A stretch of 64,000 bases of DNA, from contig KB445825.1 in the NCBI GenBank assembly GCA_000320605.2, positions 62,001 through 126,000 of the forward strand. The letters run 5' to 3'. How positions within the stretch are numbered: position 1 is the stretch's first letter; each line of letters opens with the position of its first letter. The position numbers and the translations under genes are program-made. Below the pieces are notes generated by a model that was not told the origin of the DNA, searched no databases, and was given only the letters and a program-made list of their open reading frames with translations. This DNA comes from Gelatoporia subvermispora B (taxonomy: Eukaryota > Basidiomycota > Agaricomycetes > Polyporales > Gelatoporiaceae). Shown piece after piece: positions 32,610-44,900 of the stretch.

Positions 32610-35600
32610 GCGAGATTGGTGCGCACGGCGGGTGTGGCGCATTGGTTCTCTGGCGTGGAAGGTGATATGGACAAATTGAATGCAAAATCCAGACCTGGTG
32701 AGCCTGGCTAGTTCGGTCTTCATGTTCGCTGGAGTTGACATTTACATTCTGTACTATTCATGGAGCTAGGTCGCGTGCAAAACACGAGTCTAGTCGTATA
32801 TGCTACAGCCTGTGTGGCAGACGGTGAATGCATGGGACCGCTCCGACGAGGTCGGGTCTCGCAGAACGATGCCTGGATGTCGAGGCTGGGAATTACAACG
32901 CACTTCTGTTGGGTGTCTCTGATTTCGAATTGCGGTAAGTTCCTGCCGTTTCAGTGCTGCCGCTGCGGCTGGAGAAGGGTGATAATGTTATTAACTTGAT
33001 TATTTCGCACAATAGGCCGGGCCAGGCAAGCCGCTCTGGGACTAGCGTGCCAGCCGCGTGGCGTGCGCGAACGAGGGTGCTGTTACTGTGCACTTGCGCG
33101 AAGGAATCTGCCCGAGGCTAGTGCAATGAGTAACCCAAGTGGAGTAACTACAATGCGGATCTCGGATGGTGATGATTACTTCCAGTCTAATTTCTGCTCG
33201 CCGACCGAGATCCGCTCTGCACACAGACTATTCAAAGACCGTGCACGCAGTATGATCACACAAGGGCTGCACGTACCGCCCAACCACTCGCGGTGATTTG
33301 CTTCGCAAAACGGGCCCTTGGCGCCGCAGCGTGGTACAGCCGCTCGAGGCGCTGGATCCGCCGTTGCATGGTCCAGACCGCCGCCACCATCCCGGGAAGC
33401 GGATCTTGACACATGCATGCTGTACATGCGATCTGGCTAGATTCATCTTCGTAATACACGCAGCCCGACGGGCACGCAAGGGTCCGCAAGTGGGGAAAGC
33501 GGGGATCTGGCACCTCTTGACGACCTCCTGGGCGTGCTTGGGCGTGGAAGCGCAGCTGGCCAAAAACGTGCGTCGGTCATTTTGTGGTCTTGATGTACCT
33601 CGGACGCTTTCTGACAACGCATAGCGCAGGTGTCTGGCCAGACTGAGACTGCTCTGCCGATACCCGACTCGGTTGGGTACGATCAGATAGCGTAGCTTGC
33701 AATAGGCCCCGCAGTGGTTCTTCTATTGCAAAAGTCCCTGCATCATGTTCTTTTGACAAGCTTTACCTCCCGGTGTGATCTTTGTGATCTTGGCTAGCAA
33801 GGCTGCGATGTTGGGTTAGATTGGGCGTGTTCTCCCCCCCGCGGGCGGGGTGATGCCGCTGCGTGCCCCGTTTGGCATTCAGCGCACCTGGTAACTGACC
33901 GTGGCTTCTCTCGGTGATATTTGCGGGCAGAAACAAGGTTGGCCGTCATCTATGCATGCACCGGAATTGAAATAGGGCAATTGCATCAGAGGCGTTGCCA
34001 CTCTACATATGAGTCCGTCGCTGCCCAGTGTAGTTCTACTGTACCCTTTTACAGCGCAGCCGCAGCCTCATGGCGCCTCGCCCAGACGGATCCCGAATAC
34101 ACTGCTTTCGATCTCCTAATAGACGCGAATTCCACGGACGATGCTGAACCAGGCGGTTACTTGGCAACGCAGAGCAAGTCAGCACTTGGCGATGAATGCA
34201 AGGCCATCAACTAAGATGTGGAAGTTACAGAAACTATGCCCAGCTGCAATCTGCTCGCACCCCAATCTAATCCTGCGTTGTCCTCGTCTTGTGAAGCAAC
34301 GTTCTGTTCGACAAGACAGCCGGGGTGCGTGCTCAAGCTCGCCTTACTCGTCCTCTAGCACATGCTGATCAACCAAGCCCCCACGTATATGAGCAGTCGT
34401 CCTCGTCGGAATATTCCTAGCCCGACAGGCAGATCTGTCGCCTTAGCATGCGGGTCATTGTACACGCGTAGAACCGCTCAGGCTTCGACCGCGGACATAT
34501 TCGATCTATCTTGGAGCACCACATGAAGATTCTCGATACCTTTGAAAGCGAGAAGAGCATCCCTCACTGAGTGGTTTTGGCTTTTCTTGACAGCTGACCA
34601 GAGCCTCTCCCGCGAACATCGCTGCTTGACGGACTAGCCGAGGATACCCGCCTGCTGTCCTTTGGCAGCTGCCGCCTGATATTCGAGGGATTCCCCGCGA
34701 GACTGCCTTCGCGCCGTCATCTGTTTTGTGGTTACGGTATTACGGTGGTGCCTGCTCCACGACCTTGACTTCCTGTCGGCTTTTATGGTAATCACTGTAC
34801 TCTGGTCAGCGCAGAATGTCACTACCCTCGATGTCAACATGCGGTCTAAATATATCACAGTTCTGACCAACATGTTTGCTCAGCGTTGCCCGCGGTCTGG
34901 CACCAGTTTGCATGCCAGGCATCTCAAGTAGGTTCCTTGCATCCCATATCAGTCACCCAACACCTCACGGAATGCGATATAGCGCTTGAGCAATGAACAT
35001 CGCAGTCAGCTTTTCAGTCTGCGTCTGGACCGCGCAAGCTCCGCCGGTACCTTATCGCCGTCTACAATCACGAGGTGCTCAGATGCCAGAGTTCTGTGTG
35101 CGTGGCGTTGAGACTAATATTGCTCCCGGCTCGAGGAATTTCTCATCGCCTAGAAATCACTGCTGCCGCGTGGCTCAAGGAAATATGCGGTCTTGGACAA
35201 AAGTTCCACAAGTGCTATTCGGAATGCATGGAATTCCGAAGTCGTTCATCACGCAGTTTTCAGTCCAGCGTATACTTTCGTGGACCGCATACCCCTCGAC
35301 CGCTGATGTCCGAAGCTACTTGTTCTCACAGTATGCTTTCGAGCCCACACATAAATGCTCTGCAATTAAACTGGGATTACAAGCCTCTAGGAACTTCCTC
35401 GCGATACTGTCGGATAACCTATCAAATCCAATGCATCCATTAACTCGAACACCTCGTCACCCGCAAGCCTGTCATTACACCAATGGTGAGCATGACGACC
35501 GTACATCTGCGTCAGAGGTTGTCCGGTCGTCATCTCTGAATGGTTGACTTGTCAACATGACGTATTGCATAATCAATCCACGAGTTACTATCCCGGATTC

Positions 35601-37342
35601 GACCTGGGTGTGTCCCTCGGCTCGACCTCATAATAGTGGCAGCTTATGATTGTTCCGTTCTACCGGTTGGCCAATGTATACTACACGTTTACTCTCCTCC
35701 ACGCAGATTCTGCAACTCCAGGAAACACACTCACACCCGGATGTTTCGCGAGTGATTGATGATGCATCTGATTGTTCCTTGTTCTTCGTCATCCTCAGTT
35801 CATCTCAGGAGGGGTAGGAGCAGGAAGACACGGCATTGACCGCAGACTCCCTGGGTTATTTGTGTATCCTCGGGAATCCCCAGATGAGCTGGTTCCCGTC
35901 GGCAGCGACGAGCGAAGATCTCGCCTCGGACCTCCCGCAGCAACAGAAATCCGCCGACATGCACACCGGCTATCTCGGCCGCCGCACTTCCATGGTGGAG
36001 CTTGATGGTGCGGTCGCCGCACCATCAAGCTCGCTCTGCGTCACCCTCCAGTCAGTCAATAGATCTCCACAAGCTAGAGGTAGCTTAACTGTCACTGAGC
36101 GGCGTGTAGCAGGCCTAGCGGTGACTATGCACGTTCGTTAAACTCGCACTAGTGATGGCTTGCACATGATCACCAGGTCATTGCAGCGGCGTAAGTATTC
36201 TTAGCCATCTCCGCGAGTTTGAACTGACTTCGTCACTGGTGTAGGCTGATTGGACCGAGTTGCTGCCCGTGGGTTCTCCTGTACTCGACCGGGTCGCTTG
36301 CATACGGTTCATGAGCGTCTGTTGAGCTTAAGTGACACACGTCGCGTACCTCATCCCCTGAGCGCGTTCAATTTCCCGCGCGGTTCTCTTGCTTCGCACA
36401 TGACGAGACTCTCCCGCGGTCCGCGAGTCTATCCGACATTTCTTCATAACTTGCTTTCACCCAGCAGCACTTGTTGTGGTTTGATTCTGCTTGGTCTGAC
36501 CTGCCACTCATCTACTATGGAGGCATCACATCACCTCTCGCGAAACTTGCGTCGCGCAACGAAATATGTAGAATCCATGGAGTTGGTCAGAAGCGCACCT
36601 GGTGGGTCCCAAGAGCATTTATCCAAACTCCCGGATACTCCGCGGGATTGATGATGGCTGATATGGAGGTAGGGCCATAGCATGCAGGACCGAGCGTTAA
36701 CCGATCGACTTTGTTCTGCTTTGACCAGGAACTTGGCGCGGTTCACAAGCAACATTGGCCCGTGCCACAGCTTGGTCTCAAAACTGTATTGTTCCCCGCA
36801 ATATAAAAGGAGAGTAGATCTGGGAGGTATGGCCAGCATCTCCCGTTCTCCTCTCTCTCTCTCTCTCAGGAATCAGGGCTTGCTCGTGTTCATCCTACCG
36901 CAGGAGCGCTCTCGGCCTCGATTCTTCCCGACACAACCCGTAGAGGTCCGCAGCATGTGCTGTCGCATTTGCTAGTGGCCTGCGCGTCGTGGCGGCCGCA
37001 AGGATCGAGGCCGACAATTGTTTTCTCGGTGGTGTGGACATTTAGAAGGCCTCTCAACGAGATGTGCGACTCCCATGTTCCGAGGGCTGTACTATCACGT
37101 GCACGCGGGTGCGCATGCAGATCTACCTTTCGTATGTGCTCATTCTGAAGGGGCCCAGGTGCTAACATTAAGTCGCCTTCGTTAGCAGACGCTTCGCCTT
37201 CGATATCGTGCGAATCAATTTATCACGCGGTGTTTGGGTCATGTCGCAAAGCGTTGGTCACCGTAAACTTCATACACCCGCTGCAAACAATATCAATTCC
37301 CATCGAACGTTTAAATATCGAGCTTGGCTTACTTTTTCGATG
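32610..37342. other. 4.7 kb without a recognised gene
   Basis: Only short open frames, none with recognisable sequence. A minus-strand frame at 33256-33513 is cysteine-bearing (CPSGCVYYEDESSQIACTACMC) but lacks a supported start or exons. A perfect hairpin lies at 35998-36032 (listed separately), and a CT run at about 36850-36870. Confidence 0.4.
35998..36032. repeat. Perfect 16-bp inverted repeat with 3-nt loop
   Basis: GAGCTTGATGGTGCGG, TCG, CCGCACCATCAAGCTC: every one of the 16 stem positions pairs. No coding frame or RNA family is recognised around it. Confidence 0.95.
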
Positions 37343-37352
37343 GGAGTGGGCC
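37343..37352. repeat. Left flanking direct repeat (target-site duplication)
   Basis: GGAGTGGGCC immediately left of the transposon; the identical 10-mer follows the right end at 43224-43233. Confidence 0.8.
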
Positions 37353-37389
37353 AAGAGGCGTGCGGAATTTGAACGCCAGACACCAACCT
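37353..37389. repeat. Left terminal inverted repeat
   Basis: Begins AAGAGGCGTGCG and ends CACCAACCT. It matches the reverse complement of 43187-43223 at 27 of 37 positions, ungapped. A C-rich run lies just inside (about 37426-37447). Confidence 0.8.
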
Positions 37390-37664
37390 CCCAAATTTCG
37401 GGGACCCCCGGAAACCGGGGTACCCCCCCCCCCTCCCCCCCCCCCCTCTCCTTCCTAATCAGGCGAAGCCGAACCCATGCCGTCGTCGTATGAAAACCAC
37501 GAGACGGCCACCACATGGCCACTTGCGACGCGTCCACGACGCGTCCTACGCGTCGCATTAGTGCACGCGTTCAACACGTGTCTGGGCAAGCCTGTCAGCT
37601 CGCATAGAACCTCGACACGTAGATTATACTCTGTCTAGTAATTATACAGGAATGTGATGACTGT

Positions 37665-40600
37665 TCACTCTGTCCGCCTCTTCTTCGCCCCTCTTGATGT
37701 GCTCGCGCCAGAAGTTACAGGTGCACGCCCCCGCTTGCTGCCCTTCGAGCCGCTGTTCACTACGAGGTCGCTCTCCACCAGCGGTCCATTCTTCTGAGGT
37801 ATCTTCTCTTGAGGGATACCGATAAATCGTTCTTCCTCTTCTGTGATCAACATTGCCTGCGCCAAGTCGGCAGGAAGTGGCAAACCACTAGGATTGAATC
37901 CCTCTGTAGCATACTCAGGATGGTAAGTACAAATATGTTCAGGCATGTTATACTTCCAGACTGCTGTAATCATATTATTGCTGGCAGTCCTCTGGGTGGG
38001 ACAGTCCGGTATTGCACATAGAATTGGCACATTGGTGCTCCGTGAAGTAACCGTTGAGCGTAGTGCCGGTTTGTAATGGAACTTGTTGTAGTGTCGGCAT
38101 CTCGAGAAGGCTTGTGGTTTAGAACCTTTAGTCAAGAAAACCTCTGAACACGTTGTTATTCCCGATCGTCCGCAGAACCCGCAGGGCATGGTAGAACCAA
38201 TCTAGATGTAGTGGCTCAGTGAGTATCGTGCAGACAGTCACACAGCTGAAGTGCTTACGGGCTCTTCGACTCGTTGCTCCGGCACCTGTCTCAGCGATTT
38301 CAGAATGTGATGCCCTACATGATCCCGAGCTTTGCTGATATTTATCTCTGCCGTGCATTGGTAGCAGCGATACTTAGACATCCCCTTTCTGTGGTCTTGC
38401 TCGTAGATATTTGTTGCGTCTTCAGAAATGAGACTAATCTCGCCTAATGCAATTACGTTAGCTAAGGTTCGAGGTTGCAGTGAGAACAAAGAACTGCAAT
38501 ATGCATACCTTTACTGTTTCGATATGGATAAGTGCTGTTCTCACTGAAGACAGGAAGTAAACTTAGCCCATTATGCTCGTGAATATTCTCCCATAGCTTG
38601 GCCACCAGGATAGTTATGTCGTCGCATGCAACCGCCCAGGTTATTCCATACTCTTTGATGTTGGGAAGATCCATAGCCACAACTCTGTCGCAAAGTGGTA
38701 GAGCCCGGGGGTTAATCGGCTGGCATAAGTATGCAGCGACCTTGACGGTCAGTAGTTTCCGTGCCAATTTACCAGTCATTGTTGACGTGGACTGCACTGT
38801 TGACGTGTCTGACTTGATGAACGTTCCATCCCAGAACCAGAAGGAACTTGTGTGCCAATCTGCCCAATCTGAGTCGTTAGTACTACTCTCTCTCTCGATA
38901 CGCTCATTGAGAGGTTCAGCTCGATTTTCTTCCCTGTTCAAGATTTGCATTCGCATAACTTGTCCTGTAAGTTTAGTATTGGTTGCTGGGGAACCCAAGC
39001 TTCGACCGTCAACACATTGCATAGGAGTACCCTTTTGCTCAATCTCAATGCACTTTAAGATTGCGAGCGCAACAACACCGTTGCATACAATCATGGTAGC
39101 AAATATATCACTGACCATGAATGCATTGACATTGACAATATTGTCGCCTGTGAGGTTGCGCGGTTTTATGTCTGATGTGTAGCCACGGACTCGGAACGTG
39201 CGCTCGTGTGATTTGCGGGCCCATTCAGGAGTAATGATGAGTCGACATATTGATGCCTTGTGCACCTTCTTTCCCGAGACCTCTAGCCAAGGACTTGGCG
39301 ACCGCACATTTGGGGGAGACGGTAAACTGTGCTCTGTTTGAGCAAGCTCCTCTAGACAATCCTCTATATCAATCCCATCCTCATTGCTGTCGGGTGTGGC
39401 TTGGTTCAACATAGCCTGTATCTGCTCGTCATTCACAGTATTTGTAACCGCAGCCTTTGGTGACATAGCAAGGTTACTTGAGACTCGAGGATCTTCAGGA
39501 TTACTTGAGACTCGAGGATCTTCAGGGTTACTTGAGACTCGAGGATCTTCAGGGTCGTTCACCTCTGTATTGAGACGTACGGCGGGTTGAGATTCAGATA
39601 ATGTGACTCCACCACTTGACATTGGATTTTCAGTGGGTTCACAAGATCTGTCCAATTCAGCAGATACACCTGGATATCTGCCATCCCCGAGAGGCCGGAG
39701 CATATCCAGTGCACGGCCATGATCGAAGAGCAATGTATAATCAACCTCCATGTTCATCTGCGAGAGCACTACACTTGCGAGAGCTTTTCCAGATGCCCAT
39801 GCAGACCGAAGGTTAACGCTGTCTGCTCTGACACAGCCATCCCATGACTCCGGATTCAGATGGTCAACATGCTCGATGCGTGTCACCTTGAGCCGTCGAT
39901 GTCCTGAATCTAGCTTTGGGTGCCTTGAAAATACAGCATCTAGATCAATTGCAGATGCGAGACGATCCGCGAGCTGCTTGAACGTGAAGTTTGGATTGTG
40001 TGCCCCTTGCATCCGCACACGCCCGAAGAGATTCTCCAAACGATCATCGCCCGTCCAAAACAAGTAGAACGGCTGTGTACCATCTAACTCCTGTTGCTTT
40101 GCAATACAGAACACAATATTCTTCACGGAGGTCTGTGTATCACCATATAACTGATGAGGCATGAAGCTCGTTCCATAAGCGCGGAACAGCGCAAATGCTA
40201 GATGTGCGTATTTGCTGAGGGAAGTGATTTGCTGCGTAATGTTCCATGATGGTCGTATGAATGGGTCCATGAATGCGTTCAATGTTTGCCCTATAACTCC
40301 GATGATACGTCTCTCGTGAAGTTGCGTAGGTGAACAACCATCGCGCGGAAGAGAAGAAATCGAATAGACAGCTTGTAGAAAACTAACTGCACGTGGCACG
40401 TCTTGTGCATCAGCGGGATTCAAAAGACGCTGCACTTCGAGCTCCGAGAGCTCAGGATGATCCCGAAGATGTGCAGCGAGTATCTCGTGGTTGATGACGG
40501 TATCTCCAACAATAATGCCTTGTGTTGTGCGCAACAGACGTCCAAATCCTGATAAGCATGGAGTCAGAGTTGGATCAAAAGTAGAACAAATTGCACTCAC

Positions 40601-42776
40601 GCTTCAACAAGTGCTTCCAGTCGAAGTCGGCTGTTATGTCACCATCACCAACACACAGATTGAGCCCGGACATTTGGCCCAGGTATTTGTACAGGTGGTG
40701 ATCTTCGCCAATCTGGTGCTTCATAAACAGTTGGTAGACCATGGCGCGACGCCCAGCATCACCATCCGAAGCAAATGACCATATAGGCCCAACCTCATCC
40801 GCGTAATTGTCCCGCCAGCAGTCAATGACGCGATGTAGAAGGTCTGCAGACTGCTGTGGCGTCTCTGACTTACACGTTGGTGAGAAAACCACCGGAAATG
40901 CGCCACGAAGACTCGTGCCAAAGGAACCAAGAGCTATCACTGACGCTTCCTTGCCATAATGTACTGTGCCATCAGCAAGAGCAGTAGCAACCGCCTCCGC
41001 GCTGTCAAAAGTGGTCAAGCGTTTGTCAACTCTGTGTGAATGCTCACGACACAGCCCGCCGATAGCATCTGCATGTGGGAAATAACAGGAGACTTCCTCC
41101 TGGCTGACTTCGTCCCAGAAGATAGACATCCCGCTAGAATATTTGACGTGCCGGGGGAGAGGCGTATCCCAGTCTTTGATTTTGCATCCAAAGATTTCTG
41201 TCATGTTGAACGTAATTTCTTGCGATGTCGGCTGGCCGAGAGATGGCATGAGACGCGTAAAATGCATGTGACGTCTAAGGGTTCGAAGCGAAGGGATCGA
41301 AATGTGATGGTTCAATGCATACAGCAGTTTGCGACCCCCTAACCGGAAGACCAGCATTGAAATGTCGTGATCTTTGGAGCTATATCCACGTGCATGATAC
41401 ACATCGTCAAGGCTAGCCTCGATGCGGTTGACGAGTTTAAGTATACTGACTCTCTCCTTGAGGCCTTGTCGCACGAGTTGTTGAAGTCGAGGAACATCGT
41501 TGCTCGCCACAGCCATAACAAACCTGTTGAAGTCGTCCTGTCTCCGGATTGTACGAGCACACTTTCTTCCGTAATTAAGGATCTGAAGGAAGACTTTATC
41601 AATGTCATAACAGTAATCGTGATCGTAAAGACGCACCTTTAGCTTGAGAGTATTGAGTGAAGCATTGCGTTCGGATAGAAGCCCGTCCAACTGCTGGCGT
41701 GTGAGGAACCGGTGAGAGGTGTGACGAGGTGCTGAACGAGCAAGTTCAGCCAGACGTGCAATGTCCTTGGAGGCTGCACGACACTCAAGACATGGATTGC
41801 CATCATCTGAGACCGTTCTGAAGCACTTCAGTGAGCGCACATAGAAGTCACGACCGCAATCAACTGCTGAAAATTCATAGCCAAGCTCCGAAGGATCTTC
41901 GTGCCGCTGCCAGGGATAGCTTGAAAATGGGAAGTCGAGGGGCCAGGCCAATTTAATTCCCGGACAAGCATCGGTAGAGACTGAGACATCCACCATAGTG
42001 GCGTGTTCGAGGTCTTGAGGTTCAGATCGTGATTGCGGCCCGCTCAGGGGTGAGCGTGAAAGAGGTGGCCCAGGTACAATACCAGCAGAGTTGTCGGGTA
42101 AAGTCTCTTTGGGCATGAGCGCGTTGACGGTTTGCAGTACATCGGGTACAGAATTAGCAGTCAGTGGCAGAGAATGAGGGTCTACGTGAGGGCTAGAATG
42201 ATGATGAAGAGTGGGGGGTGCACATGAAGGTAGGAGGGCCTGTCTGAGCGCGACCGCCGCATGCACTGCCTCGCTGGTTTCGAACGCACCAGGCTTGCAT
42301 TTCTTGCCATTCATGTGGTTCGCAAGAGATACAGTATTCAGTTTCTTGAAGCCCATAGAGATCCAATGGTGGCAAACAGGGCATTGAACCCGCAGATGGC
42401 CAGTTTGATCATCTTGTGCTATCCTCAGATTTTCGCGCTCGGATTCGAGCATATGAGGTAAAACAGGCCTATTCCAGAGAGAGGAATGTCGTGAATCTTT
42501 GGATTTAGGCGATTGCGATGAGGTAGGAATCTCGAAGAGCGTATCCTGACTGCCAGCAGTACTTGGACCCGGTGCATAAGGATCTGGCTGAGAAGAGTAG
42601 AACCCGTGTTGAAGATCAGCTGGGGTCTCTGCAGGCGCGACTTGAGAGCTCTGTGAAGCCGTGCATGTGCTGCCCAGCCAGGTATCCGAGCTCTGTGAAG
42701 CCGTAAACTGCGAGCCCGAGTCGTAATCAACAGGGAAGCCAGTTTGCTCGAAATATAGTGACTCTTGAGTGTCCAT
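37665..42776 (-). CDS. Transposase-like protein with zinc-binding ends and DDE-type core
   Basis: Exons (complement) 42776-40601, 40548-38509, 38461-38259 and 38201-37665 give 1,651 residues, with introns of 52, 47 and 57 nt. An ATG at 42914 would add 46 residues of unlikely sequence. After a Ser/Gln-rich N-terminus comes a zinc-finger-like CPVC (Cys132, Cys135), then H...C (His154, Cys160). A probable RNase H-like core follows: FWDEV (Asp555), SFASDGD (Asp671), WKHLLKR (His722) and DDRLENLFGRVR with HNPNF (Glu897). This D...D...E layout, with the last acid in an LENxFxxxR motif, resembles P-element/THAP9 transposases. A third zinc-binding region near the C-terminus (CGFCGRSG at 1480, then CRHYNKFHY) precedes a basic tail (RGAKKRRTE). 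It belongs to a family I associate with many agaricomycete genomes. It lies inside inverted termini, so it is probably the element's own transposase. Confidence 0.75.
39474..39554. repeat. 27-nt tandem repeat, three copies, inside the transposase gene
   Basis: Three consecutive 27-nt units at 39474-39500, 39501-39527 and 39528-39554 differ at one base. They encode NPEDPRVSS repeats on the minus strand, in a low-complexity linker after the proposed DDE core. The unit length keeps the frame open. Confidence 0.95.
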
Positions 42777-43186
42777 GGGAAGTAGAAGGGACTTGAGGAG
42801 GGGCTGCGTGCTGTAGAGAATGTAGTACGAGTGAAAGAAATATATTCTGCACCCATCGCGCACGCGCGAGTGCAGCAATCGCGACTCAAGCAGTGCGACG
42901 CGTCCAATGTCCACCAGGCCACCTACGTCTCTCAGGGCACGTGATCCGCTGCACGAGACTCATGCCGGCGTCTACCATGGCGACACTCGTACTCGTCCTG
43001 TACAGTAGTGATTGCACGATAATGTACGAAAAAATACAGACAGGTTTTTGGCGGTCAACAACGCGATTTAAAAAAAACCGGAGGCGATTTGAGGAACCTG
43101 TCGAGCAGGAGATTCAAAGTTCGTGGAAAGTGCCTCCAAAGCGTGTTTAGGGACCCCGGGTACCACTTGAGGCCCCCCTTCCAAAC

Positions 43187-43223
43187 AGGTTGGTGTTCCC
43201 GATCCAGATCTCGCACGCCTCTT
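43187..43223. repeat. Right terminal inverted repeat
   Basis: Reads AGGTTGGTG...CGCACGCCTCTT on the + strand, the inverted partner of 37353-37389. Confidence 0.8.
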
Positions 43224-43233
43224 GGAGTGGGCC
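43224..43233. repeat. Right flanking direct repeat (target-site duplication)
   Basis: GGAGTGGGCC, identical to 37343-37352. Confidence 0.8.
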
Positions 43234-43842
43234 TCTTAGAAATGGTTCTCAGTCGCTATGACGTCATCGAGGTTTTTGTACAGTGATCGTAGATTTTCCG
43301 GCTGTACGCTGAGATTGAGTCGTCCTTACATTCAGTGCGTTTCATAGATTAATATACTCTCTCGACGAATGATGAAGCAGAGGAGCGGACGTAAAAGACT
43401 CGGCGTTAATGTTCATTCGGTCCGCGCGCCCATGTGCTTTGAGCGCTCTATGTTCAACTTAAACCTCTCGCGCGCTGTGTCAGCTCAGGCTGCTTCCGTG
43501 TGCACTCAAGCGACCATGGCGCCGCAAGAAGCAGCCTAGGTTAATCATGCCCAAGGAGTCTTGTGATTGCACACTGCACCATGTATCGACCCAATTAAAC
43601 ACAACCATTTCGCAGTCGACTCACGGCACACAGTTCATCGTGACACTCACAAAAATCCCCAAGGTAACTATCTCGACTGACTAAAACGCGCACATGTTCC
43701 CTTGCAGATTGTAGCAGCGACCACCATTGAACTATCACCGTCTCACAAACTTCCTCAGGTCGAGCACCATTTCCTCCTTCTCCAACGGGTCTGTGTCATT
43801 GGCTGAACATTTTTTATTAGCACTTGCAAAGCGAAACGATCC
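43234..43842. other. Intergenic, nothing recognised
   Basis: About 600 nt between the transposon and the family X relic. No coding or RNA feature recognised. Confidence 0.4.
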
Positions 43843-44900
43843 TCAGCCTTCATTTTGCGCTGCGGCGGGTCCACCTGGAATCACGGTCTTAGCTCTGTTC
43901 AACACCTTGATTCACATACTATTGAGAATTCACCTCTTCGTGTATCACGTTCGAATCATTAGGAACCACCCCCCAGTCCATTGAAAGTATGTTAATAGTG
44001 AGCTTACCATACTCTTCGAGGTCTCTGGCGGTCTGCAGGAGATCGGTATCTCCAAATGTCTCATCGCACGACGCAAAACCTTCGCCAGCAGAGATAAGAA
44101 TGTTGTCGTCGCTCACGGTCTCAGAGGTAATGTTATCTTTGCCCGTATATACGTCGTCGCTGTCCGAATTCTTTGCGGCGACATCTGTCTCGGGTTCTTC
44201 GTCAATCACGAGATTGTTGACCCCAGAGTGATCTGCCTTGAGCTTCCGGGCGAACTCCGTCATGAGAGGTTTATCCTTCAAAAGAATGAATGGCCGATAA
44301 CGGCTGAAGAGATCAAACTCGTGTTCAAAGTCAAACCCGTCGTGCTTGAAGAATCCTCCAGAAGCCTTATGATAGTAGACTTGTGGATGCTTGCGATTCC
44401 TATCGTGTTCCCTGGAAAGGATATCCGCGTCGCTGTTTCCGATTCTCGAGGTCAGGCCAGATCTTGAGTGTTACAACTTGAGGTTTTCAGATCGGGTAGC
44501 AGCTGCATGGGTGGCGTCTCAGTCCTTAACTCACCTGGACTGTACGGCCCATCAACGAGGCACTTCTATTCGGCCTATCATTTGAGAGAATCGGGTGGTT
44601 TCGACTTTTCACCTCAAATCTGGGGTCCAGTGCCTTATTTCGGAGCGCTGAGAGGTTACAGGATCTCCTGAGTATGACCTATTTCTATTTCAGGCCTCAT
44701 ACGTATATGGTCCGCGATATGAACGTCTTCGTTAATCACTCGTCATGCTTCGAACGTCAGCTGATGAGTATGCAGGATCATCTGCCAAGTGAGCTGGAAG
44801 CTTTTGAGGCGATCTGCGTCCGGGGGGAATCAGTCGCCATCCAGCAAAATGCATCGCAACTACACAAGATTTGAAATGTTCATTGTATCGCCTCTCGAGC
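43843..44900 (-). pseudogene. Relic of a family X gene (3' part)
   Basis: On the minus strand at about 44330-44260 the translation GGFFKHDGFDFEHE followed by FDLFSRYRPF matches DGFAFEHSFDLFSRYRPF of the gene at 9761-12328 and FDLFSRYRPF of the gene at 60454-62699. An acidic tail follows (DEEPETDVAAKNSDSDD), as in family X protein 1, ending with a possible GTAAGC donor at about 44008 and a short last exon near 43877-43843. Upstream, 44530-44900 matches 63000-63345 in opposite orientation; in both, similarity stops at a GT donor-like site. The exons encoding the N-terminal region and the proposed nuclease core are absent, and in-frame stops occur in the 44530-44900 part. It is most likely a fragment, though a shorter gene cannot be excluded. 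Confidence 0.6.

Larger units (their letters stand above)
37353..43223. mobile_element. DNA transposon with terminal inverted repeats
   Basis: The 5,871-bp element is bounded by inverted termini. The left end reads AAGAGGCGTGCG... and the reverse complement of the right end reads AAGAGGCGTGCG...; over 37 aligned bases 27 agree without gaps, including the first 12 and the last 9 (CACCAACCT). A 10-bp direct repeat (GGAGTGGGCC) flanks both ends exactly. A single large multi-exon transposase-like gene (37665-42776, minus) fills the interior with about 310 and 450 nt to the ends. The open, spliceable gene and intact flanking repeat suggest a fairly recent insertion. A flanking repeat of 8-10 bp fits P, hAT or Mutator-like mechanisms; the protein favours a P/THAP9-like enzyme. 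Confidence 0.8.

Noticed and set aside
33256..33513. Minus-strand cysteine-bearing frame (CPSGCVYYEDESSQIACTACMC)
   Set aside because: The spacing hints at a zinc-binding module, but there is no convincing start, no flanking exon that extends it and no family I recognise.
37665..42776. Reading the large gene as a KDZ or Plavaka transposase
   Set aside because: Those families have different cysteine clusters and core motifs. The LENLFGRVR and SDGD blocks with CPVC and CGFCG zinc-binding regions point to a different, P/THAP9-like family.
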